DNA from: Pseudomonas sp. TTU2014-080ASC
Lineage (GTDB): Bacteria; Pseudomonadota; Gammaproteobacteria; Pseudomonadales; Pseudomonadaceae
NCBI RefSeq assembly: GCF_001446935.1
Contig: NZ_LKKK01000002.1
Coordinates: forward strand, 558,001-622,000
Reading direction: 5' to 3'
Length of the DNA stretch: 64,000 bases
Shown here: piece after piece, positions 27,351-37,340 of the stretch
Layout of the letters: the number at the start of each line of letters is the position of its first letter
Numbering within the stretch: position 1 is the first letter of the stretch
Program-made: the position numbers and the translations under genes
The notes under the pieces: generated by a model
The model's input: the letters and a program-made list of their open reading frames with translations, nothing else
Databases searched by the model: none
What the model was told of the DNA's origin: nothing

Positions 27351-30300
27351 ACCACAAGTCCTTGTGTTGGTCGGTGGAAGGGTCCGAGGTCTTCAGTTCG
27401 AACCAGAAAGTGCTGCCTTGGTCGGGAGTGGAGTCAAAGCCAATCTCTCCACCCATTCGTTCGATGATTTCTTTGCAGATCGCCAGGCCCAGCCCGGTGC
27501 CGCCTTTCTGTCGGGTGTCGGTGGCATCCGCTTGGGAGAACTTGCTGAAAATCCGGTTGCGGAATTTTTCCGGAATGCCTGTTCCGTGGTCGCGGATGCT
27601 GACTCGGATGCGATTTCCGCGCTGCTCGGTGCTGAGTTCGACCACTTGCTGCGGTGGCGAGAATTTGGCCGCGTTCGACAGCAGGTTGGCGAGTACTTGC
27701 GCCAGTCGCAGTTTGTCGACAAGTACCTGAGCCTGGGTTGTCGGAGGCAATAAGGTTAAGCGTACCTGATAGGTTTGAGCGTAGGGTTGATTCTGGTCAA
27801 TAGCTTCTTCCAGCAACGGCCACAGTTGCTGGTGCTGCAGGTTGAATTCCATCTTGCCTGCTACCAGTTTTTCCATGTCCAGCAGGTCGTTGATCAACAG
27901 GTTGAGGCGCTGGCTGTTGTCGTGAGCAATTTTCAGCATCTGCTCCATACCTGAGGGGATCTCGCCCAGCGCACCGCCGTTTATCAGACCCAACGAGCCG
28001 GAAATGGCGGTCAGCGGTGTGCGCAGCTCATGGCTGACGGTGGAGACGAATTCGCTTTTCATGCGTTCGATGCGTTTGCGCTCTTCAATATCGCGAATCA
28101 CTGCAATAAAGCGGCGCGAGCCTTGGTGGCTGATCTGTGAGATCGCCAGCTCAACGGTGAAGGTCTCTCCGTTGCGGCGTTTGGCTGTGAGTTCGATTTC
28201 TTTGCCCAGTATCTGTTTGATGCCTTTGCGCAGGTACAGGTTGAGGTGGCGCGGGTGCAGGTTGATGCCCGCGTCAGCAATGAGCATGGTGATGCGGTGG
28301 CCGGAGACTTCCAGGTGGTTGTAGCCGAAGATGCGTTCGGCAGCATGGTTGAAGTTCTCGATGTAGCCTTGCTGGTCGATGGTAATGATGGCGTCGAGCA
28401 CGTTATCCAGCAGGGTGCGCAGGTAGTCTTCACGCTCGCGGATGGCCATTTCTGCGGCAATGCGTTCGCTGAAGTCCTGGATTTGCGCAACAAAGTGAAC
28501 TGGCTGGTTATTGCTGTCGCGAACCAGTGAGGCGCTGACCAGTACCCAGATGATCTGCTCAAGGCTGTCGATGTAGCGCTTTTCGCTCTGGAAACTGCTG
28601 ATCTTGCCGTCTATGAGATCTTGCATGTCCTGCAAGTCGGTGCCCAGATCGTCTGGATGAGTAATGCTCTGGAAGTTCAGTTCGAGCAGGTGTTCGCGGG
28701 TGTAGCCGAGCATGTTGCATAGGGCATCGTTGACTTCCAGCCAGCTCCCATCCAGTGAGATCAGCGCCATGCCTTGGGGGGCAGTGTTGAAGGCGGTGCT
28801 GAAGCGTTGTTGGCTGACTTTGAGCTGGTCTTCCACTGCTTTGCGGTCACTGATGTCCCAGATAAACCCGGAAATCCACTGCAGCTCTCCTTGCAGGTCG
28901 TATTCGCCGCGGCCTTTCTCCCGTACCCAGACGCTATGGCCGTCGGCGTGGATGATTCGGTAGGTCAGTTCGAAGGAGTCCTGATGCTCCAGTGCGCTTT
29001 TGGCTTCCTGGGTCAGCTCGCGGTCATCAGGGTGGATCACGTCGACAAAGCTGCGCATGCGGTTGTTGACGAAGTCGGAAGCTGGGTAGCCGCTGATGGC
29101 CAGCACCTCTTCACTGAGGTAGCTCATGGTCCAGAATTGATCATTGCGGCAGCGGTAAACGGCTCCCGGCAGGTTGGCGACCAAGCCTCGGAAGCGGCTT
29201 TCGCTCTTTTGCAGGGCGCGGGTGGTCTGTTGCAGGTCGTTAATATCGCTGGCAATCCCCAGGTAGCCGTTGATCTTGCCGGTGGAGTCGTGCATGGCGC
29301 TGACCGTCAGGTTAACGGCGCGGCGTTCACCGTTCTTGCGCACATAGGTCCACTGCTGGGTTTCGGTGTCGCCTCTGTCTGGCATCAGGCTGAAGATCTG
29401 AAATCCGCTGATCTCCCGGCCTGTCTGAGCGCTGAGGATGGCGCTGCGGCTGCTGATTTCCTCCGGTAGATGGAACAGCAGCGGCGTGTGCTGGCCGATG
29501 ACCTCAGCGCCGCGGTAGCCCAACAGGCGTTCGGCACCGGAGTTGAACAGGGTGATCAGGCCGGTGGTATCGGTGGTGATGATGCTGACACCGGTGGCAG
29601 AGTCCAGAACAGCTTGGAGGAACAGACGTGCTTCGCGGGTTTGTTCTTCGTGAAGCTGGCGCTCAAGGGTGGCACCAATCCAGCGTGCCAGCAGGCGCAG
29701 GAATTCTTCCTCGACATCATCGAACGGCGTGCCGCGTGGTGCTCCGGCGCCAAAGCTGATAGTGCCGTAGTGCTGCCCGGCGACCCAGACGTTGGTACCA
29801 ATGTAGCTTTCCAGAGCAAAGTGGGCGTAAGCAGGATGGTTGGAGTAAGGGCTCTGGCTCATGTGGCTGATGCCCAGAACGTCGGTGTTCTGTACTAGCA
29901 GGCTGCAGTAGGTCTCGATCAGGGGGAAGATCTGGCCGTCGTGCAGGCTGTTGTCATCGGTAATCTGGGCCACAACGTGCAGCAGGTTGTTATCCAGCCG
30001 GGCGATCACCCCTTGGGGCATGGCGTAGAACGCTGCAGCCAGTTCCAGGGCGCGGGTCAGCAGGTTGTGGCTGTTGAGCTTGGGCAGCGCGGCAATTTCA
30101 TTGAGTACGCGTAAGGCCTCTTGCTGGCGCTGCAGGCGTTGTTGCGCCAGTTCGCGCTGCTTGTCGCGGCGCAGGGCATCCAGCAGTTGCCCCAAGGTGC
30201 TGAGCAGTGGATGCAGCTGTTGGGCGAAGTCTGTCGGATAGCCGTCCGCGCGATTGGCTAAGGCCAGCATCCCGACCAGTTGGCCGTTGGCGTGGATCGG

Positions 30301-31809
30301 CAGCCCAGCAAAGGCCTCCAGAGGCGGGTGGGCCTCGGGGGTTCCGGCCCGGTGCGGATGTTTTGCCGGGTTGTTGCTGATCAGAGGCACGCCGTTGCGG
30401 ATGACCTGACCAAACAGGCTGTACTGGTTGCGGAAGTCCAGCCCTTCCTCGGCCCTGCGCTTATAGTCGGCTGGCACCTCATCGCCGAGGTTGCTGATAT
30501 TGATGGCAAAGGTGCGCATGTAGGGTGCGCCGCGATCGTCGTGGAGAATTTCGCCGATCAGGCCGAACTGGCTCTGGGTGAAGGTAAGGATGCTCTGTAA
30601 CAAGGCATCGAAGGCTTCGCGCTGGTTGTGCGCATTGATGTAAGCGGCCTGAGCCTGGCTCATGATAGCCAGCATATTGCGCGCTTCTTCACTTTGTTTG
30701 TGGCGGATGCGCAGCTCATCGTTGTGTTTGCGCATCAGGTTTCGCGTGCTGTTGCGCGTGGCAATCAGTAGCAGAAGCAGCAACAGTTCGGTCGCAGCCC
30801 AAGCGAACAGCCACTTGGCAATGACCCAGCGCAGGCCACTGACGTGCTGGGTGTGAAGGGGAGTGATGTCGCGCCAGGTGATCGCGACAACTGAGCTTTC
30901 TGCTTTGGACGCTTCAGTACGGTAATCCGTCAGTGGCAGCTGGTTGAGCAGGTATTGGCGGCCGTCTTGTTCCTGTACGGCGTAGGTTTCTGCGTCGTCG
31001 GGATCGGGTAGCAGATGCTCGTTGTACCAATACTGAACTTGTGGCTGATCAAAGCCTTCGAGGTTCCAGTGCTCGCTGTCAGCGCGCAGGCCGCGCAGGA
31101 CCTCTCCGCTGTCATAGGCCTTGAGCGTGCTCTGCTTGTACAGCAGGGCAATGCCTGATTCTGGATCGGTGTTAAGTGCTCGAAGGCCTGGGAGCATATC
31201 CAGGCTGATCTCAAGTGCGCCGACGGTCAGCAGTCCTTCACCATCGTTGACCTGCAGGGGTACCATGGCGCGTACGCTCAGGCCGCTGGGGGCAGCTGCC
31301 AGGCCGGTTTTGGGTTCAGATTTGTTCAGGACTTCCTGCAGCATGTGGCGCTGTGCGACGGGGAAGTCGCCGAACCATCTGGGCTCATGCACCCGCAGCA
31401 GTACTTCGGCACTGGTTGAAAGGTGCAGGTAGAGTTCGAACGGGCGGATGTCCTGCAGCTTGCGCCAGCGTGGTGCAAGACGCGAGTACAACTGGTTGCG
31501 GATGGCGCTGAGTGCCTGTGGGTCGGCCTTGCCGGTAGCGTGATTGGCGTTGGCTTGGCGGATCAGCTCGACCATCCAAGCGTCGGCGGCGATGGTCTCC
31601 GCGAGCAGTTTGGCCTGTTGTTGAAGCTCAAGCTGATTACTACGTAACGCCGCGTTGTGCAGCTGATGTTGGCGTTCAAGTTGCAAACGCCAGAGGTTCT
31701 CCCGTTCTCCCAGTGCGAGCGCACCCAGCACCGCAAACAGGATCGCCAGGCCAAGGCTGCCGAGGCCTGCGATCCAGTAGATGGTGTGGGGTTTGCCACT
31801 CACGCTCAT
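27343..31809 (-). CDS. Large membrane sensor histidine kinase (Cache-GAF-GAF-PAS x4-HisKA-HATPase)
   Basis: 1488 residues from ATG 31809, which has GGAG 7-10 nt upstream; longer starts overlap the preceding gene. Transmembrane helix 11-33, periplasmic region 34-327 resembling a double Cache domain (LRVHEPRWFGDF), second helix 328-350. Two GAF-like domains follow (about 395-545 and 590-735), then four PAS domains (about 745-1245), each ending in a PAC-like segment. HisKA has His1260 in VSHELRTPL; the HATPase has N1379, DHGTGIP and GTGLGLAICKEI. It has no receiver of its own and pairs with the next two genes. It appears to integrate one periplasmic and several cytosolic signals. Confidence 0.85.
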   Translation of the reverse strand: MSVSGKPHTIYWIAGLGSLGLAILFAVLGALALGERENLWRLQLERQHQLHNAALRSNQLELQQQAKLLAETIAADAWMVELIRQANANHATGKADPQALSAIRNQLYSRLAPRWRKLQDIRPFELYLHLSTSAEVLLRVHEPRWFGDFPVAQRHMLQEVLNKSEPKTGLAAAPSGLSVRAMVPLQVNDGEGLLTVGALEISLDMLPGLRALNTDPESGIALLYKQSTLKAYDSGEVLRGLRADSEHWNLEGFDQPQVQYWYNEHLLPDPDDAETYAVQEQDGRQYLLNQLPLTDYRTEASKAESSVVAITWRDITPLHTQHVSGLRWVIAKWLFAWAATELLLLLLLIATRNSTRNLMRKHNDELRIRHKQSEEARNMLAIMSQAQAAYINAHNQREAFDALLQSILTFTQSQFGLIGEILHDDRGAPYMRTFAINISNLGDEVPADYKRRAEEGLDFRNQYSLFGQVIRNGVPLISNNPAKHPHRAGTPEAHPPLEAFAGLPIHANGQLVGMLALANRADGYPTDFAQQLHPLLSTLGQLLDALRRDKQRELAQQRLQRQQEALRVLNEIAALPKLNSHNLLTRALELAAAFYAMPQGVIARLDNNLLHVVAQITDDNSLHDGQIFPLIETYCSLLVQNTDVLGISHMSQSPYSNHPAYAHFALESYIGTNVWVAGQHYGTISFGAGAPRGTPFDDVEEEFLRLLARWIGATLERQLHEEQTREARLFLQAVLDSATGVSIITTDTTGLITLFNSGAERLLGYRGAEVIGQHTPLLFHLPEEISSRSAILSAQTGREISGFQIFSLMPDRGDTETQQWTYVRKNGERRAVNLTVSAMHDSTGKINGYLGIASDINDLQQTTRALQKSESRFRGLVANLPGAVYRCRNDQFWTMSYLSEEVLAISGYPASDFVNNRMRSFVDVIHPDDRELTQEAKSALEHQDSFELTYRIIHADGHSVWVREKGRGEYDLQGELQWISGFIWDISDRKAVEDQLKVSQQRFSTAFNTAPQGMALISLDGSWLEVNDALCNMLGYTREHLLELNFQSITHPDDLGTDLQDMQDLIDGKISSFQSEKRYIDSLEQIIWVLVSASLVRDSNNQPVHFVAQIQDFSERIAAEMAIREREDYLRTLLDNVLDAIITIDQQGYIENFNHAAERIFGYNHLEVSGHRITMLIADAGINLHPRHLNLYLRKGIKQILGKEIELTAKRRNGETFTVELAISQISHQGSRRFIAVIRDIEERKRIERMKSEFVSTVSHELRTPLTAISGSLGLINGGALGEIPSGMEQMLKIAHDNSQRLNLLINDLLDMEKLVAGKMEFNLQHQQLWPLLEEAIDQNQPYAQTYQVRLTLLPPTTQAQVLVDKLRLAQVLANLLSNAAKFSPPQQVVELSTEQRGNRIRVSIRDHGTGIPEKFRNRIFSKFSQADATDTRQKGGTGLGLAICKEIIERMGGEIGFDSTPDQGSTFWFELKTSDPSTDQHKDLWYA

Positions 31810-31847
31810 AGGGTGTACTCCAGAGCGGGTACATGGAGTGTCATGGG

Positions 31848-34127
31848 TTAAGGGGTTTCCAGTGCGCGGGGTGAACACAACTGCTCAGGCGGTTGTGGGC
31901 GTGCAAAATAGTAACCTTGGGCATGATCACAACCCAATTGACTCAGCAGATCAACCTGAGCCTCTGTCTCTACCCCTTCGGCCAAGACGTCCAGACCCAT
32001 GCTGTGGCCCAAGGCAATGACGGCGCGAGTGATGGAAATGTCGTCATGGTCATGGGGCAGGCCAGCGACAAAACTCTGATCCAGCTTGAGTTTGTGCACC
32101 GGCAGGCGCTTGAGCCTGGCCAGTGAGCTGTAGCCGGTGCCGAAGTCATCAATGGCCAAGCGCAAACCCAAGTCACGCAGGGCGAGCAGTTGGGTCAGCG
32201 CTGCGTTGGGGTTAATCATGATCGCGCTTTCGGTGACTTCCAGCTCCAGGTTGGACGGGTTGATTCCGGTCTGCTGGATCACGTCGGCAATACGCCGGTC
32301 GAGGCCGCCTTTGGAGAACAGCCGGCTGGAAATGTTCACCGCGACAAACTCCAGATTAAACCCCGCCTCATGCCAAGCCACCATCTGCTGGCAGCTCTGC
32401 ACCAGAACCCAATCGTCAATGGCTGCGATCAGGCCTATCTCTTCGGCGACAGGAATAAACTCACATGGCGGTACGAGGCCGCGAAGCGGGTGCTGCCAGC
32501 GCACCAATGCTTCTACGCCAACCATTTTCTGAGTTGTAAGGCAGAAAAGCGGTTGGTAAAACACCCGCAGTTCGTCGTTATCCAGTGCGTGTCGCAGCGA
32601 GCTGGCCAACTCAACTCGCTGGCTGGCTAGTTCGGTCAGTTCTTGCGTGTAGAACGCGTAGTTTTCACGGCCGCTGTTTTTGGCCTTAAACAGCGCAGAG
32701 TCGGCGTTGCGCAGAATCTGGCTGGCATCCAGAGCGTCATCCGGATAAAGGGTGATACCCAAACTGGCGGTGATGAATAGCTCCTGGCCTTCCACCTCAA
32801 ATGGCTGGCGCAGGCAATTGAGCAAGTGTTGAGCCATGACTGCAGCTTGCTCGGCGTTGTTGCAGTTCTCATACAGCACGCCGAATTCATCACCACCGAG
32901 CCGCGCGAGGGTCATGCGGTTGTTCAGGTTCTGGCTGAGGCGCTCACCCACTGCTTTGAGCAGCAAATCGCCGGGGTTATGACCCAGGCTTTCGTTGACG
33001 TGTTTGAAGTGGTCAAGGTCGATCAGCAGAACAGCGCCGCTGCGCTGTTCGGTAATAGAACGTTCCAATGCGTGCTCGACGCGCTCGGTGAACAGCAGGC
33101 GGTTGGGCAGGTTGCTCAGCGGGTCGTGGTGCGCCAGATAGTCCAGCTCACGTTGAGAGCGTTTCAGCGCACTGATGTCGGAGAACACCGCAACGTAATG
33201 GGTAACTTCCCCTTGGTTATCGCGGATCGCTCGGATGCTTTGCCATTGCGGGTAGATTTCCCCGCTTTTGCGCCGGTTCCAGATTTCTCCGCTCCAGGTG
33301 CCGTGCGTAGCCACACTCTTCCAGATGTTGTTGTAGAAGGTGCCGTCATGTCGGCCTGATTTGAGCAGGCTGGGGGACTTGCCGAGGATTTCTTCCAGAC
33401 CATAGCCGGTGATGCGGATAAATGCCGGGTTGCAGCGCACAATCAATTTGTTGGCGTTGGTGACCAGTACACCTTCCTGGGTGACGTCATAAACCGCAGC
33501 CGCCATGCGCAGGGCTTCTTCGTCCTGGCGACGCTGAGTGATATCGCTGGCTGTGCCAATCAGGTGCTCCGGGCGCTGCTGGTTATCCAGAATCAGGCGG
33601 CCGCGAAACTGAATGATGCGGAAGCTGCCATTGGTGTGCAGCATCCGGTAACTGTACTCATAGGGCGTAATATTATTGGTCTTCAGGCGCTCAGTTAATT
33701 CGCGCTCAAAGGCCAGCTTGTCGTCGGCATGCAAACGCTCCAGCCAGAAATCCGGATTGGTTTCGGCAGGGACCTCCGACAGACCGAGCATGGCTGCAAG
33801 GCTGGGTGAGCAGTACACCTTGTTAGTCGGCAGGTCCCAGTCCCACATGGCATCATCTGCGGCTTCCAGTGCCTGTAGCAGGCGCTTTTCACTACGTTTG
33901 ACGGCATCCATAGCTGTTTTGTACTGATCTTGGTGCCGACGTATGACGAGATACAGCAAGCACGCAGTAATCAGCACGAAAGACAGGCCCTTCAGAAGCT
34001 GGGTCTGGTGAATCTGGGCGGGTGACAAATTTAGAGCTGAAAGCAGTCCATCGCTGAATAAAACCCAGATACTGGCAATCACGATATAGCTCAGGATCAG
34101 ACGCCAGGCATTGAACGACAAGTTCAT
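31848..34127 (-). CDS. Membrane PAS-PAS-GGDEF-EAL c-di-GMP protein (PA0285-like)
   Basis: 759 residues: two N-terminal membrane helices (about 10-30 and 45-63), PAS 80-200, PAS 205-325, GGDEF with intact signature (411-415), and EAL with EAL 539-541, VNISS, EVTES, IDDFGTG, LKLDQSF, AEGVET. Both catalytic signatures look complete, so net activity cannot be told from sequence. Relatives next to desA in P. aeruginosa (PA0285) are described as phosphodiesterases. First gene of the signalling cluster; 38 nt separate it from the kinase. Divergent from desA. Confidence 0.85.
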   Translation of the reverse strand: MNLSFNAWRLILSYIVIASIWVLFSDGLLSALNLSPAQIHQTQLLKGLSFVLITACLLYLVIRRHQDQYKTAMDAVKRSEKRLLQALEAADDAMWDWDLPTNKVYCSPSLAAMLGLSEVPAETNPDFWLERLHADDKLAFERELTERLKTNNITPYEYSYRMLHTNGSFRIIQFRGRLILDNQQRPEHLIGTASDITQRRQDEEALRMAAAVYDVTQEGVLVTNANKLIVRCNPAFIRITGYGLEEILGKSPSLLKSGRHDGTFYNNIWKSVATHGTWSGEIWNRRKSGEIYPQWQSIRAIRDNQGEVTHYVAVFSDISALKRSQRELDYLAHHDPLSNLPNRLLFTERVEHALERSITEQRSGAVLLIDLDHFKHVNESLGHNPGDLLLKAVGERLSQNLNNRMTLARLGGDEFGVLYENCNNAEQAAVMAQHLLNCLRQPFEVEGQELFITASLGITLYPDDALDASQILRNADSALFKAKNSGRENYAFYTQELTELASQRVELASSLRHALDNDELRVFYQPLFCLTTQKMVGVEALVRWQHPLRGLVPPCEFIPVAEEIGLIAAIDDWVLVQSCQQMVAWHEAGFNLEFVAVNISSRLFSKGGLDRRIADVIQQTGINPSNLELEVTESAIMINPNAALTQLLALRDLGLRLAIDDFGTGYSSLARLKRLPVHKLKLDQSFVAGLPHDHDDISITRAVIALGHSMGLDVLAEGVETEAQVDLLSQLGCDHAQGYYFARPQPPEQLCSPRALETP

Positions 34128-34165
34128 GGGGTGGGTATCTTTTAGTCTTATAGATTTGACTGCAA

Positions 34166-34171
34166 ATTATA
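34166..34171 (-). promoter_or_regulatory. -10 element for the c-di-GMP signalling operon
   Basis: Minus-strand TATAAT at 34171-34166, 39 nt upstream of the PAS-GGDEF-EAL start, in the AT-rich spacer shared with desA. No good -35 was seen. Confidence 0.4.
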
Positions 34172-34301
34172 GAGAATGTGATGGATAACATCATCTAAAT
34201 GTGCGCTGGGTGCTGATTTATTATTTTGTCTGTTGGATAATGTTAAACGGTATGCGCTGAAAAAACTTGCATATCCTCCTATGTAATGAGGCTTCTCCTC
34301 C

Positions 34302-35489
34302 ATGTGGCATAACGGTTTTCTCGACCTGTCGATCTGGCAATTGGTCGCCGTCACTCTGGTGATGACGCACATCACCATCGTCAGCGTTACGGTGTATTTG
34401 CACCGCTATTCAGCGCATCGCTCGCTGGAGCTGCATCCTGCTCTTAAGCATTTCTTCCGTTTCTGGTTGTGGCTGACCACGGCGCAGAACACCCGAGAGT
34501 GGACCGCGGTCCACCGTAAGCATCACGCCAAATGCGAAACGGTCGATGACCCGCACAGCCCGGTGGTTAAAGGTCTGAGTACGGTGCTGCGTAAAGGCGC
34601 AGAGCTGTATCGCGAAGAAGCAAAAAACGAAGACACCCTGCGCATCTATGGCAAGAACTGCCCGGATGATTGGGTCGAGCGCAATGTTTATTCGCGCTTT
34701 CCTATTGCAGGCGTAACGCTGATGGCAGTGATCGACCTGCTGCTGTTTGGTGCGTTGGGCATCACCGTTTGGGCGATCCAGATGATGTGGATTCCAGTCT
34801 GGGCTGCTGGTGTCATCAATGGCCTTGGCCACGCTGTCGGCTACCGCAATTTTGAGTGCCGTGACGCCGCTACTAACTTGTTGCCGTGGGGCATCTTGAT
34901 TGGCGGTGAAGAGCTGCATAACAACCATCACACTTATCCGAACTCGGCCAAACTCTCCGTGCGCAAGTGGGAGTTCGATATGGGCTGGTTCTGGATCAAG
35001 CTGTTCAGCTTCTTAGGTCTGGCCAAGGTGCAGCGTGTTGCGCCGATTGCACACCGCGTCGAAGGCAAGCGCAGTCTGGATATGGATACGGCAATGGCCA
35101 TCCTTAACAACCGTTTCCAGATCATGGCGCAGTATCGCAAGCTGGTTATCGCGCCTTTGGTTAAGCAAGAGCTGGCTAAGGCAGATGAGTCGGTGCGTCA
35201 CCAATTCCGTCGCGCCAAACGCCTGCTTTCCCGTGAGCCTAGCCTGCTGCATGACGGCCACCACGCCCGTATCCAGAACATTCTGGAGCAGAGTCAGGCA
35301 CTCAAAGTGATCTACGAAAAGCGTCTGGCCCTGCAACAAATCTGGGTCAAGACCAGTGCTAATGGCCACGACATGCTCGAAGCCATCAAGCATTGGGTCA
35401 GTGATGCTGAGGCCAGCGGCATTCACTCCCTTAAAGAGTTTGCCGAGCAGCTCAAAACCTACTCGCTGCGCCCTACAGCCGCAGTTTAA
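34302..35489 (+). CDS. desA: Fatty acid desaturase DesA-like (delta-9)
   Basis: 395 residues. Three His boxes of membrane di-iron desaturases: HRYSAH (34-39), HRKHH (71-75) and ELHNNHH (205-210), with hydrophobic helices around them. A charged C-terminal extension (about 280-395) is typical of the Pseudomonas DesA group. It inserts a double bond into acyl chains of membrane phospholipids, working with oxygen. Its divergent PAS-GGDEF-EAL neighbour matches PA0285-PA0286. A terminator follows at once. Confidence 0.9.
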   Translation: MWHNGFLDLSIWQLVAVTLVMTHITIVSVTVYLHRYSAHRSLELHPALKHFFRFWLWLTTAQNTREWTAVHRKHHAKCETVDDPHSPVVKGLSTVLRKGAELYREEAKNEDTLRIYGKNCPDDWVERNVYSRFPIAGVTLMAVIDLLLFGALGITVWAIQMMWIPVWAAGVINGLGHAVGYRNFECRDAATNLLPWGILIGGEELHNNHHTYPNSAKLSVRKWEFDMGWFWIKLFSFLGLAKVQRVAPIAHRVEGKRSLDMDTAMAILNNRFQIMAQYRKLVIAPLVKQELAKADESVRHQFRRAKRLLSREPSLLHDGHHARIQNILEQSQALKVIYEKRLALQQIWVKTSANGHDMLEAIKHWVSDAEASGIHSLKEFAEQLKTYSLRPTAAV

Positions 35490-35507
35490 TGCGTTGAGTT
35501 ATCGACC

Positions 35508-35536
35508 AAGCCCGCCTTATGGCGGGCTTTGTTTTT
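35508..35536 (+). terminator. Terminator after desA
   Basis: AAGCCCGCC (35508-35516) / GGCGGGCTT (35521-35529), loop TTAT, followed by a T-rich run to 35536. Confidence 0.9.
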
Positions 35537-35618
35537 ATGGCCTCAATGGCGCATGGATTGAAGCTGCCTGCTGCTCAGGCCAAGATGTAACGATCACTTG
35601 TAAGCCGGGATTTGTTGA

Positions 35619-37340
35619 ATGTTTGCCAAGTGGCCGTTGCTGAAGACGTTGCGTGGGTATGACCGTGACCAAGCTGGTCGAGACATGCTAGCCGCGGTGT
35701 TGGTGTGTCTGATGCTGGTGCCGCAGGCGCTGGCGTATGCGCAACTGGCTGGCCTGCCCGCTGTGACTGGGTTCTATGCAAGCATGCTGCCGCTGCTGGT
35801 TTATGCCTTGATTGGCGGCAGTCCGGGTGTGGCCTTGTCGTTTGGGCCGGTGGCTGTGCTGTCACTGATGACGGCTGCTGCGTTGTCGCCCCTTGCTGAG
35901 CCCGGCACTGTCGCTTATCTGGTGGCTGCAACCAGCTTGACCCTCATGGTGGGTATCTTGCTGCTGGCCATGGGCATACTGCGTTTGGGCTTTATCGCCA
36001 ACTTCCTTAGCCATCCGGTGATCTCGGGGTTTGTCAGCGGCGCGGCAATACTTATCGCGGCCAGCCAGTTCAAGTACCTGCTGGGCGTGTCTGTCAGCGG
36101 GCTGACCCTGCTTGACGTGCTTCCTGCACTGTATCGGCAACTGCCAGTGATTCACCTGCCCACCTTGGTGCTGTCGGCTGTCAGCCTTGGCCTGCTGCTG
36201 TTGCTGCGTAATTTGCAGTGGTTCGGCCTTAAAAAGTCGCTGGTTCAGCGTGTCCGCCAGTTTGCCGCTTTGATTTTGATGATGCTGGCAATGGGGATTG
36301 GAGCCCTGTTGAAACTGGAGCAACTGGGTGTCGTGGTTGTGGGGCAAGTGGTGACAGGCATTCCGGGCTTCAGCCTGCCTAGTCTCGATCCTGGGCTGTT
36401 GCGTGAACTGCTACCGGCAGCGGTGCTGATCGCCTTAGTCGGGTTTGTTGAGTCCATCTCGATTGCCCAAAGCTTGGCTATGCGCAAACGCCAATCGATT
36501 GATCCTGATCTGGAGGTGGTCGGGCAGGGCGCAGCCAACATCGCCTCGGCCTTTAGCGGCGGCATGCCAGTGGCGGCCAGCTTCTCCCGCTCGGGGCTGG
36601 CGTTGCAGCAAAGCGTGGCGACCCCGCTGGTGGGCGCGTTTGCCGCAGCCTTGATGTTGGCAGCCGTGCTGGGATTAGCACCCATGCTGGAGCATCTGCC
36701 GCAGGCCGTGTTAGCGGTGACCATCGTGGTATCGGTCGTAGGCCTGATTGATATCGCAAGTCTGCGCCGGACCTGGCGCTACTCTCGGCAGGAAGGAGCC
36801 GCGCAGCTGGCGACCATTCTCGGTGTGCTGCTGCATGGCATGGAAACCGGGATTCTATTGGGGGTTGGGCTCTCGCTGGTGCTGTTTCTGTGGCGCACCA
36901 GCCGTCCGCACATGGCCGTTGTCGGGCAGGTGCCCGGTACTGAACACTTCAGAAACATTGAGCGTTATGAGGTGCTTGAGAGCGCAACGGTGCTGTCGGT
37001 TCGGGTGGATGAAAGCCTCTATTTTCCAAATGCCCGTTACCTTGAGGAGCGTATTGGGGCGCTGGTTTCAACCCGACCTCAGATCCGGCATCTGGTTTTA
37101 ATGTGCTCAGGTGTTAACCAGATTGATGCCAGTGCTGTAGATGCGTTGGACGCCATCAGTGGGCGACTGCTCAGTGCCGGTATCCAACTGCACCTGGCGG
37201 AAGTGAAGGGCCCGGTGATGGATCGGCTGCAACGCTCAGACTTCTTACAAAACTTTGGCGGCCAAGTATTTGTCAGCCAGTACAAGGCACTGTGTTCCCT
37301 TGACCCGGTGTTTGCCGAGTCGGCAATCCATCACCACTAG
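35619..37340 (+). CDS. SulP-family anion transporter with STAS domain
   Basis: 573 residues: about 11-14 membrane segments (1-420) with SulP signatures (VPQALAYAQLAGLP, GFYASMLPLLVYALIGGSP, SFSRSGL) and a C-terminal cytosolic STAS domain (about 440-555; NQIDASAVDALDAI). SulP proteins move sulfate, bicarbonate or dicarboxylates. No carbonic anhydrase or sulfur gene is adjacent, so the substrate is open. The protein ends in a short His run. It lies alone between desA and ccpA, with the terminator of desA before it. Confidence 0.85.
   Translation: MFAKWPLLKTLRGYDRDQAGRDMLAAVLVCLMLVPQALAYAQLAGLPAVTGFYASMLPLLVYALIGGSPGVALSFGPVAVLSLMTAAALSPLAEPGTVAYLVAATSLTLMVGILLLAMGILRLGFIANFLSHPVISGFVSGAAILIAASQFKYLLGVSVSGLTLLDVLPALYRQLPVIHLPTLVLSAVSLGLLLLLRNLQWFGLKKSLVQRVRQFAALILMMLAMGIGALLKLEQLGVVVVGQVVTGIPGFSLPSLDPGLLRELLPAAVLIALVGFVESISIAQSLAMRKRQSIDPDLEVVGQGAANIASAFSGGMPVAASFSRSGLALQQSVATPLVGAFAAALMLAAVLGLAPMLEHLPQAVLAVTIVVSVVGLIDIASLRRTWRYSRQEGAAQLATILGVLLHGMETGILLGVGLSLVLFLWRTSRPHMAVVGQVPGTEHFRNIERYEVLESATVLSVRVDESLYFPNARYLEERIGALVSTRPQIRHLVLMCSGVNQIDASAVDALDAISGRLLSAGIQLHLAEVKGPVMDRLQRSDFLQNFGGQVFVSQYKALCSLDPVFAESAIHHH

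Noticed and set aside
31810..31878. Longer start for the large histidine kinase
   Set aside because: Overlaps the end of the preceding gene, while ATG 31809 has a good GGAG site and starts directly before the first membrane helix.
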